Of a DNA stretch of 64,000 bases, positions 22,442-34,921 are shown in pieces (the stretch's first letter is position 1; each line of letters opens with the position of its first letter). The DNA comes from Canna indica (lineage: Eukaryota; Streptophyta; Magnoliopsida; Zingiberales; Cannaceae), in assembly GCA_034359265.1 (NCBI GenBank), contig CP136891.1, positions 58,070,001-58,134,000 on the forward strand. The letters run 5' to 3'. A program made the position numbers and the translations under genes. The notes beneath the pieces are model-generated. The model did not search any database and was not told the origin of the DNA. It saw only the letters and a program-made list of their open reading frames with translations.

Positions 22442-22877
22442 ATAAGAAAGAAATGGCCTAGCTCGACTCCATCCATTCTTGCATATAAAATTTACGTTGA
22501 ATTGTCTCAATGCTACACTGCTGTTTGTGTGTTAATTATTCTTTGTCCACGAAGCCAAAATGCCAAATAGTGCTAATTAAAATGGATACAACAGAACTTT
22601 TTTCCATTGATGTATTAAGTTACAATGCCTCTGTAATTTACATACAGCGCATGGTTGTAAATTGGTTATGATTGACACAATGCTCTCAAGTTTTTTGTCT
22701 TATATTATTGGAACCTTTCTGCCGTCGCAGATTGAGTCATAAGGCTCGCTGCTGATTAGGATACCGTATTGCTTTAATTATAACTGTTTATAGCTCTGCA
22801 TTTGAAATTGTTATCTCCAATTTGAGGAATTTCCCGAAACTGAAATAATTTCAATTGAAATTTTCAGATCTGATGTT
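22442..22877. other. apparently unique flank, possibly displaced UEV 3' flank
   Basis: No gene or repeat was recognised. It is the first non-transposon DNA after the hAT/Copia block that begins just downstream of the UEV stop, so it may be the original downstream flank (inference). Confidence 0.35.
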
Positions 22878-24438
22878 TGGTTGTTAATATTTTCAGATTC
22901 AGAATTTAAAATTCATAATATTCATTTTATACATTCACATTAAGTCCATAACACATTACTGATTATTGTCAAAATTTTTATAAAATTATAATTATAAAAA
23001 AAATTAATTTTAACTCATGAAATATATTCTTTATAGTAAAAATGTTGAGGTCTAAAATATTTTGGAACATATTAGAGACTTTTGCTCTAAGTTTTTAAAA
23101 CTAAATTTTAATTAAAAATAGTAAAATATTTTGATTTTTAAGTCTAAATTTAAACTAAAAATAGTAAAATATTTTGATCCAAAATAGTTTTTTAGACCCT
23201 AGTACCTCTTTTATATCATAAAAACTTATTTCATGAATTAGAATTAATTTTTCATAATCATATTTTTTTTGCATATTCGACAAAAGTCTATAATTTGCAT
23301 AAAATTTATAGCACTAAATTTAAATTGAAATAGTAAATTATTTTGCTTCAATTTTTTCTAAACCCTAGCACCATCTTTTGCAAGATAAAAATATATATTT
23401 CATTAATTAATTAATTTTTTTTTTTTTTGGAGTTACGTAGGTATTCTAAATTTTGGGCAAAAGTTTTAAGGTATTAAAGACTTTTGCCCAAAGTCTATAA
23501 AATTAAATTTAAATTAAAAATAATAAATATTTTTTTAGTCTCTTTTTTTATATTATAAAAATATATTTGATAAATTAAAATTATTTTTTTAGATTTATAG
23601 AGTTTTTCTAAATTTTTGGTCAAAAGTTTCTAATGTATTTGAGATTTTTGCACAAATTAAAATATTTTGACTCAAAATATTCTTAAACCCTAGTATCTCT
23701 TTTATATCATAAAAAAATATATTTGATGAACTAAAATTAATTTTTAAAAGTTATGAAACTAACAATGAAATATTTTGATTCAAAATATTTTTTTTAACCC
23801 TAGCACCTCTTCTATCATATAAAATATATTTTATAAACTAAGATTATTTTTTTTAGAGTTATGAACATATTGTAGACTTTGAGTAAAAGTCGATTAGAGA
23901 TTTTTGCCTAAAGTCTTAAATAGTTTTATAACTACAAAAAATTAACTTTAACTCATATAATATATTTTTTATGATATAAGAGAGATGCTACAGTTTAAAA
24001 AATATTTTGAAACAAAATAATTTACTATTTGTAATTTAAATTTTATTTTATTAGAGACTTTTATTCAAAGTCTATAATAACTTCATAAATTTGAAAAAAT
24101 AATTTTCATTCGTTAAAATATTTTTTATTATATAAAAGAGGTGCTAGGGTCTAAAAAAACATTTTGGACCAAAATATTTTATTTTTAAATTTAAGTCTAG
24201 TTTTATAGACTGTGGACAAAAGTATCTAATGCATTAGAGACTTTTGGCCCAAAATATTTCTTGATCCTAATGTCTCTTTTTTATTATAAAAATATATTTC
24301 ATAAACTAAAATTAATTTTTATATAATTATGATTTTTTAGATTTTCGGCAAAAGGTTGTAATGCGTTACAAACTTTTACGATGGGGTAAAATGAGTATTA
24401 TAAATTTTAGGTTCCAGATCTAGGAATTTTAGCAACCA
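22878..24438. mobile_element. AT-rich MITE-like element, second member
   Basis: The left end (ggttgttaatattttcagattc ... attcattttata) pairs with the reverse complement of the right end (ggttgctaaaattcctagatc ... actcattttacc) over about 55 bp. The interior repeats 'tagagacttttgcccaaagt' and 'caaaatattttttaaaccctag' phrases, as at 10559-11569. No coding sequence; no TSD confirmed. Confidence 0.6.
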
Positions 24439-24658
24439 TTTGCAATATCTAGGAATTTACGTTAAAGTTATTTTGATTTTAAAAAATTTCTTCTCTATTT
24501 TTATGCATTTGAATCCTAAACCATGGTACAAAGAATTATACTGTACAGAGCGACGTCCAATTTTACTAGTTTTCCAAAAACTTGGTATCAGTAAACTCCT
24601 GGTACCGACAATACCAGGTCGATACCGCTCGATACCAACCCTGTACCAACCCAATGGC

Positions 24659-25418
24659 TAGGGGTGAGCAAAATTCCATGATTAACCGATCGAACCAGAG
24701 CCGAGCTAACGGAATTGATTTAATCATTTCAATTTTGATTTGATTAATGATTAATACATTTTTAAAATTCAGTTTTCGGTTCGGTTCGATTAATTTTTTT
24801 AATTAAAATTTGGATTTAATCGAATTTACCAAAAATTTATAATGTCAATTTACCCCCTCCCCTCCCTCCCCAAAATCAAATATTTCTCTACATATCCTCT
24901 CCAGTTCCATGACCCCCAAATCCAATACCTCATCTCCCCATCCCCTTTTCGTCGGACCGTCGCAGCCTACAAATCCTCCTCCTCTTTTTCAACCTCATCT
25001 CCAATCGGATCCGCAATCTACACGCCTCTCCCCCTTCTCCGGCCTAAATCCTCGTCGCACCTCATCTCTCCCTCAGCCTCTCATTCACCTGACTTTCTCT
25101 TGGCCTCATCTCCCTCTTGTCACGCATCATCTCTGCACCCGAACCCGAAAGTCCTGAAATCTCCCGCCACATCTCCCTCTCAGCCTCTTCTTCTTCACCC
25201 TCATATCGACATCTTTGGCCGACTCTCTGCGTGCCTCTCCCCCTTCTCTTTCACCCTCATTGCGCCTCATCTCCACCCACTTCCTCTCCCATCATATCCT
25301 GCACCCAAAGCCCAGAGGTCCCGAACCCCTCTTCTTCACCGACTCTGACCAGTTCTCTGTGGCTCTTCAAAGGTAAAAGTTTTTCCCTTATGCAATATGT
25401 AAAATTTACCATTTTAGT
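24659..25418. mobile_element. hAT-like left terminus followed by CT-rich tract
   Basis: The sequence taggggtgagca at 24659 matches the start of the hAT element at 34287, followed by 'cggttcggttcgatt' subterminal phrases. No matching right end was found. About 24840-25370 is strongly pyrimidine-rich (repeats of ctcctc, cctcatctcc); its open frames are Ser/Pro-rich in all plus frames and are treated as compositional artefacts. A captured gene fragment cannot be excluded. Confidence 0.4.
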
Positions 25419-25688
25419 TAGGGGTGGCAACGGTTCGGTTAACCGTATTTTAACCCGTTAACTGAAACCAAAATCGTTCAGTTTTCAAAACTAGTATCCA
25501 AAATCGAAACCGATTAGTTTGGTTTGAATAGAATCAGTTATCCATTTACTAACCGATTAACCGATTAGTAAATGAATAACCAGTTAGAAAATTGGATTGT
25601 GGAATATTGGAAGATTATTAAAATAGTTTGGTTCGAATAGAATCAGTTATTCATTTACTAACCGATTAACCGATTAGTAAACAGATAA
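25419..25688. mobile_element. second hAT-like terminus with ~107-bp direct repeat
   Basis: The sequence taggggtggcaacgg at 25419 has the same start as the large hAT elements. Two copies of a 'gaatagaatcagttat-catttacta' unit lie at about 25524 and 25632, each containing a small palindrome with catttacta / tagtaaatg arms. The sequence is cut off by the Gypsy LTR at 25689. Confidence 0.45.
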
Positions 25689-26277
25689 TGTCATGCCCCA
25701 ACTCAGGGTCACGTAACCGGCCAAGATATACGTGCATATACCCCGAAGCCTAACCATGCACATGCCAAAACAAATAATGTAGCATAAAGAAAACAACAAG
25801 TTTTATTTTAAAGGAAAAATGAACCAACACCAAGTTTAGTTTAATAGCTCAGAAATAAAGAAAAATGCGGAAATGTGATTAAGTCCAACAGTTCAAAAGT
25901 TCAGTCAAATAAAACCTGAAATAAATGACATAAATGCCCTCAGGGCTACAACTCCAAATCAAACTAATACAAGTGCATGACGACTACTAAAAGACTCGAC
26001 TACGACCCTAACTAGGACTGCTATGAGATCCAGCGGCTCCTCTGCCTTCCAGCGATACCAAGTGCATCCAACCCACCTCACCGGACAGGCTCTGTAAAAT
26101 AGAATTCACACAACAACGGGTGAGTTCAAAAAACTCAACGAGCGGTTTTACCCACCCTCAGAAATAAACACAGAGATAACATAAATAAATTCTATCTCTA
26201 AAAAGGCAATGTCACAAAGGTGTGACTAGCTACCAGGCCAACAAGCCACCCATGCACACTATATTTAACTCTCCAAA

Positions 26278-26510
26278 GAGGTGCATCAGGCTGAAGCCCT
26301 ATCATGCTCGAAGGCAACATCACCAACAAAAAGAGGTGCATCGGGTCGAAGCCCTACCATGCCCTAAGGCAACATCACCAACAAAAAGAAGTGCATTGGG
26401 CCGAAGCCCTACCATGCTCGAAGGCAACATCACCAACAAAAGAAGTGCATCGGACCGAAGCCCTACCATGCCGAAGGTAACCACACATACTAGAGAAGTG
26501 CATCAGGCCG
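26278..26510. repeat. 55-bp minisatellite inside the solo LTR
   Basis: About four and a half copies of a unit beginning gaggtgcatcgggccgaagc and including ctaccatgc and ggcaacatcaccaac. Units start near 26278, 26333, 26388 and 26442. The equivalent part of the 54055-56704 LTR carries a different array (55845-56060). Confidence 0.85.
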
Positions 26511-27816
26511 AACTTATCCTGCAGGTTGGGAATTTGACGTCCAACCACATGGGCGTAGACCATAACTCGGCTCCTAATTGAGCTGCTCCGTCATTCCCAA
26601 CGATATGGCACATCAAGACCTAAGTCAAGATTCTCCTACGGTGTCCTAGGGGTGTCCTCATTATGAAGCGTCTCAACACTTCAAATTCGGCCCCTATCCC
26701 TTAGACCTGTAATGTCATGAACCCGTGTGGTTTTATTTCATGAATACCTTATAAGTTGGTTCATAATAAATTATGCTCACCCTTAACCCAATTCTAATTA
26801 TATAATTAAAATTTAGATCATCTCATGTAGGATTTTGTTTTAGGTTACTATTCTGCCAAGAATTGCTATGTCTGACCTGAATCTAGTCTCCAAAGTGTGT
26901 CATATGTTTCCAAATTATATTTTCTGGTTGAAATGATAGGTTACACGACTATATTCACACATACACACACATCACAGCTAATAAAGTAAAATCAGCAAAG
27001 ATTTATCATCTCAGCATATAATTTCAGCAAGCATGCAATTTCATCATACTTATATAATTAAATCCAAAAATTAACAAAAATTAATCCCTAAAGTACCATT
27101 AGGACAGAATACTCAGGAATTAATTCACATAAATCATACTTTTCATCAAGATCCACAAGAAAACACACACTTAAACCAAGAGTCAAGCATTAAGATCAAG
27201 AACCCTCTTCTCAAGAACCCCTAATTAGTCATTAACAAGATCTTAATCCTACCACATGATTTCTATCCAAAATCACAGATTTAATTCTAAACAAGAAACT
27301 CATAGTCAAGAATCTCAAATGAGGAGAATAGATCAAGATTTCATATCAAAGGAAAATAATAACTCATTCGAAAATCCAAGAACAAGGCGTAAATACCGAG
27401 CCATCAAGAACGGCTTCAAGAAACTGATAAAAATCCTGAAGAGAGAAGGTAAACCACATACCTTAATTGGAAGAAGAACTAAGAAAAAAATCCCGGATGA
27501 CGGCCCTCAAATCCGACTTCAAAAGGTCGATGGCTCGACCCAAGAAAAATGCTCCAAGGGGTGGCGGCTCACTCCAAGCCGTCGACTTGGAGAGAGGGAG
27601 AGAAAGAGGAGAAGAAAGGAAGCAGGCGGCTCGGCTCGGCTCCAAAGGAAAGGAAAAGAGAGAGAGAGAGGAGAGAAAAGAAGCGGGCGGCTCGGTGGCT
27701 TGGCTCACAGACGACAGCTCCAAGGGGAAGAGGGGAAGAGGGAAAGAGGGCTAGCGGCTGGCTCCATTTCTCAACTCTTTAGGTGGCTCCAAAATAGGAG
27801 CCACAAGCCAAGGGAG

Positions 27817-27823
27817 TTTTATA
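27817..27823 (-). promoter_or_regulatory. TATA box of solo LTR
   Basis: On the minus strand, gagtataaaactccc. The same position in the two plus-strand LTRs of this family reads ggatataaaacc (43941-43947) and ggatataaacc (54338-54343). Confidence 0.6.
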
Positions 27824-28194
27824 CTCTCTTCTGATCAACCCTAACCCCTTAAACCCTTAATCCATAACCCGCATCCATCTTAAGCCAAAATCAAAACCCG
27901 CTAACCTGATAGACTTAATTAATTTAATTAAACTTATTTTAATAAATCACAAGTAATTAATTAAATACACCCCCATGAACATAATTAACAATTATGCACA
28001 CACAACATCAAACTAAATAATTTCAACTACCCAAGCCTAAAATTCATACATTCATAAATTCATATCCTACTTACCCGAGCTCGAAAGCTCGTTCCGGACC
28101 ATGTGTCGACTCGGCTCGACCACGAACTAGTCCGCTAGGCTGGCAAATACACATAAAAGGAAAAATAATAAATTTAAATATCTAGGATATTATA

Positions 28195-28665
28195 GGCTGT
28201 TGTGCTGTTATTTTATTTTTTTTAATTTTTTATCATCGACGAGGAATTGGAGGCGATAACCAATTAAGGGTTATGCACACTTTCCTCCTAAAGTCGTAAA
28301 GTAATATTGTCTATTATTATGTATTTATATGCATTGTTGTTATCAATTTGTTATTTGTTTTTCGATCTAGGGTTTTGATGTTATTGCGTGGTTGTGCTGA
28401 TTTTATCATTGCGTGGTTATGCTGATTTTATAATTGTGTGGTTATTAGATAATGAACAAACCTATTTTTGGTGGACTATGAATTGGAGGTGGTCACCGAC
28501 TAATGGTGATACGCATTTTCCTTCATAGTCCTACATTCATACAATTCCGATGCCAAAATATAACGTTAGACGTTGTAATTTGAAATCAAAATTTGTGACT
28601 TATCTATTGAGTATGTTCTGTTGTTGGTGGTGATTCTTTGGTGTTGGTTGCTGCAAATTCGTGCA
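28195..28665. other. no gene seen
   Basis: Non-coding sequence with two related phrases, 'gaattggaggcgataacc' near 28244 and 'gaattggaggtggtcacc' near 28480, probably an old duplication. Confidence 0.35.
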
Positions 28666-29290
28666 AAACATTGGTTGCTGCCTTGGCTGAAGCAGGCTGA
28701 AGCAGGCTGGTTGCTATTAATTGGCTGATGCAAAAGTTGTGTATTGATATTCAACTTAAAGAACATTGTGTTGTTGAAAATTTATATCAAATTTGTGTAT
28801 TGATTATTTTCGGTTATTTGTAACACTTATTCAATTACAATAATAAATTAAGATAACGATAACTTAGTCAATTTAAATGATGATAAGTATCAAACCACGA
28901 TAACTTATATTTAGTCAATATTAATTGGACGATAAGTATCAAACACTGGTTGCTGCCTTGGCTGATGCAGGCTGGTTATTGTTTTTTTTTATACCAAGGT
29001 TGGTTGCTGTTAATTGGCTGATGCAAGAGTTGTGTATTGATTTGAATTTTGTGTATTGATATTCAACTTAAAAAGCAATGTATTATTGAAAATTTATATC
29101 AATTTTGTGTATTGATTATTTTCGATTATTTGTCGTCAATGTATAAAATATTTACTATTTTCAATTATTAAGTAACAGTTATTCAATTACAATAATAAAT
29201 TAAGATAACGATAACTTAGTCAATTTTAATGACGATAAGTATCAAATCACGATAACTTATATTTAGTCAATATTAATTGGTTGATAATTT
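28666..29290. repeat. tandem duplication of ~275-350 bp
   Basis: Unit 1 begins aaacattggttgctgcc at 28666 and unit 2 begins aaacactggttgctgcc at 28941. Both continue with attggctgatgca, ttgtgtattgatattc and aataaattaagataacgat. Unit 2 is longer through small insertions. Downstream to about 29500 the phrase 'aacgacgataagtatc' recurs. Confidence 0.8.
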
Positions 29291-30085
29291 AGTCAAGTTA
29301 TACTTAATATCAAACGACGATAATGATGTCAATTTATACTTAGTATCAAACGACGATAATTTGGTCAATATATACTTAGTAACAAACGACGAAAACTTTA
29401 TCAATTTAATACTTAGTAGATAATTTATAATTTATACATAGTGTCAATTTAAACGACGATAAGTATCAAAACACGATAATTTATACTTACTCAATATTAA
29501 TTTTATACTTAGTTCATACTTATAATTAGTTGATAACAATTAAAAATAAATATAATTAGTTGATAACAATAATTTTTTTTAAATAATATTCTTAATTTTA
29601 ATAAATATCAATTATAAAATAATTTTAGTTTTTTTAAAAATAAAAAATATTAATAAATAACAATTATAAAATAATTTTTTTAAATAGTTTGTTCCATTTT
29701 TAATATAATAATTTTAATACAAAAAATAATTTAATATAATTATATTTACATTAACTAATAAAATATTATTAATAATAATTTTTATTTATGAATTAATAAA
29801 TTAAAATAATTAATAAATATTTTTAAAGTTTAGTAAAAAATTGAAAACAAATATTATGTTTGACAAAGAAACGCAGTTTCAATTTTTGTCCCGAAAATAA
29901 TCACTGAAAATAACACACAACAAACAAGTTTTCGCTGTTTTCGTTTCGCGAAATATGAAAACATGACATGCAAAACAAACACATTTTCTCCAAACATCAA
30001 AATCGAAATTGAAAACCTGAAACTTGAAACTCCATTTCAATTTTCACCAAACAAAAATTGCTTCTAAATTTTCGCAAACAAACAC
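29291..30085. mobile_element. AT-rich tract ending in a TIR-like terminus
   Basis: Low-complexity AT-rich DNA to about 29860. Then a stretch that, read in reverse from about 30083, begins ggcgtgtttgtttgcgaaa and alternates fragments of 'gaaaattgaaatggagtttc'. This resembles Harbinger/Tourist or hAT MITE ends. The opposite terminus was not identified. Confidence 0.35.
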
Positions 30086-30349
30086 GCCAAGTTGTTAAGA
30101 TTCTGGAGTCATAAAAGACAATGATCCATTTTTGTAGGAACTGTACGGTAAACATGGAGTGTATGGGGTACTTGTATTATATCAAGTAAATTATTTAACA
30201 TATCTTAAATTGAAGCGATAGTAACGGATCTTCTTTGTGTTCTTTAGATTAGTGATCTACTTAGTGCAATCCTAGAATGGATTGAGATTAGTAATGGATC
30301 TAACACATTTTGGACCGAGTTTAGTGATCTACTTAGTGCAATCTAGATG

Positions 30350-30965
30350 AAGACAAAGTTTGACAATATTAGGGAAATATTGATCGAATGAATAAACTTA
30401 TTTTCTTCAATGATGTGCTTGATCCTCGTAAAAAAATTACGGTGATGAAGGTTGCTTCCCGTGATATTTATGGTGAAAAAGAATGTATTAATTTAATTGA
30501 AAGAGTGATGGAAGCACTTTATGATTTGTTTAAGGAGTACAAGAATATGTTTCAAATTGAGAGTGGTCATTAAGTGAAACGAGTCTATCAAGCCCTACTT
30601 TAAGTAATGAATCGGTTGGTAGTAGATATAGATGACATGATAAGTTAATTGCCAAGAAACAAAGAATAAAGAGTGAAAATATTGATATAAAGTCTGAATT
30701 TGATTTGTATTTAGATGAGGCACTACAGGAAGATAGAGATGATTTTGATACTCTAAAGTGGTGGAAGCTCAATTTTGAGCTTCCCAGTCCTTTCACACAT
30801 GGTTCGAGATATCTTGGTTATTCCTATGTCCATAGTAGATTCTGAATTTGCTTCCAGTGCTAACGGTAGGGTTTTTTTATCCATTTAGAAGTTCTTTGAC
30901 TCCAAAGGTGGTGGAATGTTTGATATGTACACAAGATTGACATCGAAAATCCCATTGATTGAATG
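30350..30965 (+). pseudogene. hAT transposase relic
   Basis: The conserved C-terminal hAT blocks are readable across several stops and frameshifts: MNKLIFFNDVLDPRKKI, ALYDLFKEYK, a W-W/F type linker and MSIVDSEFASSANGRV (dimerisation region). It is a different, more decayed family than the two large hAT copies. It is cut at 30973 by a Copia LTR. Confidence 0.8.
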
Positions 30966-30972
30966 TTGAAGA

Positions 30973-32015
30973 TGTTGGCCTAAAGTTTTCAACTTTGGTC
31001 CTTAATGTCGGTTTTGATGATAACAAACATGGAACTAATGATTTCAAGGAGAATTATTTTCAGGTTCCATATCAGTTAGCGCTTGACGTCCGCGATCAAA
31101 AATATTAGAGAAATAAAAAAAATCAGAAAAATCAGAAGGACGATGGTCGACACACTTGAATTAGTCGAAAAGAATAGAATTTAGGTTTAGGGTATCTAGA
31201 TCATTTGTCAACACACTTGATGCAAAGACCCGTAAAAAACCAAATCTGTAATTCAAAATTCGAATCGAAGAAAGAGCCGAAAAGTACTGGTACTTTTTGG
31301 GCGGTCGACCGACGATCGACCGCGAGGGGTTCAAAAGTCACAAAAGGCTTTCGGTCGATGACCGATCGCTTGGGTGGTCGACCGACGAGCGACCGGCGGG
31401 TGGTAACGACTCTTTTTTTAGCTGTTGTGTTGTTTCATCCTAGCCTCCTCATCTCTTCATGGCTTATAAATACAAGCTTTCACAGCCTTTCTTAGGCGTT
31501 GTTGAGCCTATTGAGACATCCCTTGAACCATCTAAGCTTTCATTGAGCCACTCTTTGCAAATACCTAGCCTTGAACCTTCATTCTTGATCTTGCCTTTGA
31601 ATCCTTAAAGATTTACCTTATCAAGGCATCAAGAGGAGCTTTGGAGCTAAGTATTATTGTTTTGATTATTGCTCCATTTTTTTTTATTGTATTTTGTTTT
31701 TTATTTCATTGTAATTCAAGTGTGTAAAGATCTAGTGTGTAGATCTTGAAATTGGATGGTAGTCTTCGTGTTTGAGATTTAAATCCACCGGTGTAAACTT
31801 AGTTTATTAGGATTAATTGTGTTGTCCTTAGGGTTTGAGGTGGGAGAGTGCTCTCGGTAGGAAGGCGGAGACTTTTGAGTGTGAAAGTGCCTTCGGGTTG
31901 AGAGCGGATATTCTCTGGTAGGAAGACACAAACGAGTAGCTATCCTTGTTATAATTACCCACCAAGGGAAAGTTAATGCCAAAAAGGGCAAACGTCAATC
32001 AGCAGCTGCCGCGTA
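30973..32015 (+). mobile_element. Copia-type LTR (solo or truncated)
   Basis: It starts TGTTGGCC, and its first ~150 bp (gataacaaacatgg, aactaatgatttca, caggttccatatca) match the minus-strand LTR fragment at 44868-45428 and, more weakly, the Copia LTR at 33416-35282. It carries 'ggtcgaccgacg' repeats near 31300-31400 and a TATA box at 31465. The end is uncertain: gaaga before 30973 and gaagg at 32016-32020 could be a 4/5 target duplication. No PBS or internal coding adjoins. Confidence 0.65.
31465..31472 (+). promoter_or_regulatory. TATA box in Copia-type LTR
   Basis: TATAAATA in the context ggcttataaatacaagc, followed 30 bp later by a pyrimidine-rich start region. The position in the LTR agrees with TATAAATA at 34052-34059 in the related minus-strand LTR. 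Confidence 0.6.
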
Positions 32016-32770
32016 GAAGGAAATACCCCTCCACTACGTAAGCACCACACCGGGAACGAAAATCAAAGAGTCACAAAATGACACAGGAAGATGCATCGAC
32101 CTGATTTCACCTTGGCTAATAAAAAGACAACGTGCACGTGCTCCCCATGATCCATTCGGGGTCAGACCTCAACACCTGCAAAAGCTCAGCTAGCAGACCG
32201 AAGTTGACACGCTTCTGAAACTTAGCTGATGTCCATCTACCAAACCAAGATCAGAGGCCGACATACTACTTAAGCTCGACATGAAGTCCTCGGACTCTGA
32301 CCAAGCTCGGGGTGTGTAGACTGATCTAGCACTTTGAGCCCGACCAGATTAGGCCCAGAAGCACCCGCACTCATGAACCAGACTCAAGTCAAGTCAGATA
32401 CAATTTAGGTCGGGGCTCCACCCAGCCATACAAGGACACTTGTGTCCTCATTAATTATGAGGAATTCGTCAATCACGAGCCCGACATCTCTGGGATCAAT
32501 CGCAACCCATTTCGAGCACATCCCTACGAGATTACCAGGAGGCATTATCGCTAGACACTTATCATCCTGCACTATATACATACACCATGCTCCCCAGGTA
32601 CATCTATATATATTCCACTCTCACCGAGAACTCTTTCTTGGTTGAGTGTCGGTGTGTCTTTTGCAGGTCCCTCCCACCCCTCCCCTCCCACCCCTTCATC
32701 GGAGTCACACCTAACCATGAGACGCGCTAGACCGCATCATCCCGACTTCAAGTAAAAACAATGTATATCA
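32016..32770. repeat. probable LTR-derived sequence, family uncertain
   Basis: Features are typical of the 3' half of a plant Gypsy LTR: ctatatacatacacc, then atctatatatattcc, accgagaactc, and a final ttttgcaggtccctccc tract. The phrase 'gcatcatcccgacttca' near 32730 recurs as 'gcatcaccccgacttca' near 10355. No matching partner LTR, PBS or coding was found. Confidence 0.4.
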
Positions 32771-32816
32771 AATATAATATCAAATTTATGTTAGTTTGAT
32801 CTTATTTTTTTAGAGT

Positions 32817-33195
32817 AATTACCTAAATACATCTTGTACTTTACGATTTTTCTCAATTTTATCCAATTCTTTCATTTCACCAAATTGTATCATGTACTTT
32901 GATATTTATCTCAATTATATCCTTCCGTCATGTATCCATCAACAGCTCTATTAAGATTGACATGACTTTCTGATATGGATCAAAATAATATTTTTTTAAA
33001 AAATAAAAAGTCACATCAGTTATATTCAAATAATATAAAATAATATTTTTATATAATTACCTAAACATATCCTAAACTATGCACTTTATCTCATTTATGT
33101 CCAATTATTTTATTTTACCAAATTATATCCCGTACTTTGATATTTATCTCAATTATATCCTCTTGTTAATTATCCGTCGACAGCCCCATTTAAAA
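32817..33195. repeat. two tandem copies of a ~235-bp AT-rich repeat
   Basis: The block 'aattacctaaatacatc ... caaattgtatc ... tactttgatatttatctc' at about 32818 is repeated from about 33056. Non-coding. Probably a partial MITE duplication. Confidence 0.7.
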
Positions 33196-34051
33196 TAATA
33201 TTTTTTATTAAAAAAATTAAATAAAAGAGATTTCCACAAGCATGAATATGAGCAAAGCGACGAGCCTGCGTTCTCCTCCACAACTATCTCTTCCCCATTA
33301 TTATACTCGTTGTTATCGCCCAGATTGTTCATGGTCTGGAGATCTCCGCCTCAAAATATCGTCTCTCCTTCGTCTTTTATCTTCATTCTCCTCTTGCTCG
33401 TCTGGAGATCTCCTCTTGAATAGTGTTGGGTTAATTTTAACTTCAATTCAATTTCTTTTAAATTAATTCCAACTTCAACCCAGATTAAGTGCGACTAAAT
33501 AATATGCGATAGCGAGTATGAAAAGTAACTATAAGCAATAAAAACAAGGCAATGTAAAGTCAAAAGATTATAGTGGTTCGACCAATCGCCTACTCCACTA
33601 CCTTGGCTCAACACCAAGGATTTCTAAGCAATCCTTTATAGATAATGTGTTTCCCTTTGAATACAACCGATGACTCGCTTCTCAACCATTTGAGAATGCA
33701 TCAAACCTATTCACCTAGGCAAAACACAATTCTACAAAGGAAACCCTAAAGTGTTTAACCTAGTACACCTAGCAAACTTACAATGGAAATCAAGTTTAAT
33801 AACAAGTAAAATTACAACAAAAATGAGCTAAAGAGTAGACCACAACAAAGAGCTCTTTCCAAAGCCTTCAATGACTTCAACTCCACAAGATGGTGAGATT
33901 GAATCGTAGCCGGAGTCGAGGTGAGACGAGCGCTTGAGAAGGATCGTCAATTGGTGAAGCAAGTGCGAGCAAATCAAGCTTAGAAGGCACATATATCACT
34001 TAGAAAGCTTTAATGGCTGGTTAAGAAGGGTTAAAAGAGGTTGGTGAGGGG

Positions 34052-34059
34052 TATTTATA
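34052..34059 (-). promoter_or_regulatory. TATA box in Copia 3' LTR
   Basis: The minus strand reads gggttataaataccc, within a small palindrome. It agrees in context with the TATA at 31465 in the related LTR. Confidence 0.6.
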
Positions 34060-34286
34060 ACCCCTCACTCGGCAGCTCCACCCAACGAGTATTTTTCTGC
34101 CCGTTGGGAGACGCCCGATCTATCGCTGATTGATTGACTAATTGACCGCCCAAGCGACCGCAGCGCTCTGCCAGTTTTGGGCACCATTCGGTCGCCCAGG
34201 CGATTGACCGAATACCCTACTGCCCTTTACGGCTTCTAGCGGTTGGCCAATCGGTCGACCAAATTTAGGCCCTGCTAGTTTTTTTG

Positions 34287-34921
34287 TAGGGGTGAGCATG
34301 GACCGATTAACTGGTCCATTAGCAATTTTATTAATCGATCGATTAACTTTGATTTTTCAAAATCATTAATCGTAAATTGGTCCATTAACTTCGGTTAATC
34401 ATCACTTTGATTTCAGTTTTTCCGATTCAATTAATTGATAGTTTTCGGTTAACCAATAAAATTTTTTAACCTACAAATATAGTATCATTATACAAATCAC
34501 ATATGGAGAAAAATCCGATAAAATATCGAATTCCCATTGGGAAAAAAGAAAAAAAAAGTGAAATCACTTGAGCCAAGATAATGCGATGCAAAAATTAATA
34601 ATTTATATATATATTTTTTATAATTTTCACAATTTTTTATGATTATATATATATATATTTATAATTTTTTAAATTTTTTATAATTTATGAATAATAGTAA
34701 TAATTATATATAATTAAAAATTAATAAATTATATTGAGCTGGTCAGTTAACCGAAATCGATGGACTTTATAAACCGCGGACCGAACCCAAACCCGAAAAC
34801 TAAATTTTTCAAAAATATAACCCGAAACCAAAAAAACCGGTTCGGTTAACCGAAAAACCGCTTCAGTTTCTGACTGGTTTTTTTGATTAATCAAAAAATT
34901 GGTTTTTTTTTCTCACCCCTA
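34287..34921. mobile_element. non-autonomous hAT element in Copia LTR
   Basis: It starts taggggtgag and ends ctcaccccta (10-bp perfect TIR). Subterminal repeats are of the 'cggttaaccgaa' and 'gattaatc' type. Flanking 8-mers tttttttg and gttctttg match at 6 of 8, consistent with an aged TSD. No coding capacity. Confidence 0.82.

Larger units (their letters stand above)
25689..28194 (-). mobile_element. Gypsy LTR without internal region (solo LTR)
   Basis: In reverse complement it starts tataatatcctag (28194) and ends ggcatgaca (25689), matching the LTRs at 43602-45881 and 54055-56704. No PBS or polyprotein adjoins either side, which indicates a solo LTR. Flanks gataa (left) and ggctg (right) do not match, so there is no 5-bp TSD. 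The Arg-rich frames at 27256-27834 fall in the leader region of the LTR and are not genes. Confidence 0.85.

Noticed and set aside
24842..25348. 168-aa Ser/Pro-rich frame with overlapping frames in other phases
   Set aside because: The tract is pyrimidine-rich; all three plus frames are open for compositional reasons and show no recognisable motif.
26278..26510. Regular 55-bp repeats resembling a CRISPR array
   Set aside because: The repeats are contiguous and degenerate with no unique spacers, and they sit in a plant LTR.
27256..27834. 192-aa Arg/Lys/Glu-rich open frame
   Set aside because: It lies in the leader part of a Gypsy LTR, in the antisense orientation to the LTR promoter. Overlapping frames on both strands are equally open because of GA/CT-rich sequence, and no domain is visible.
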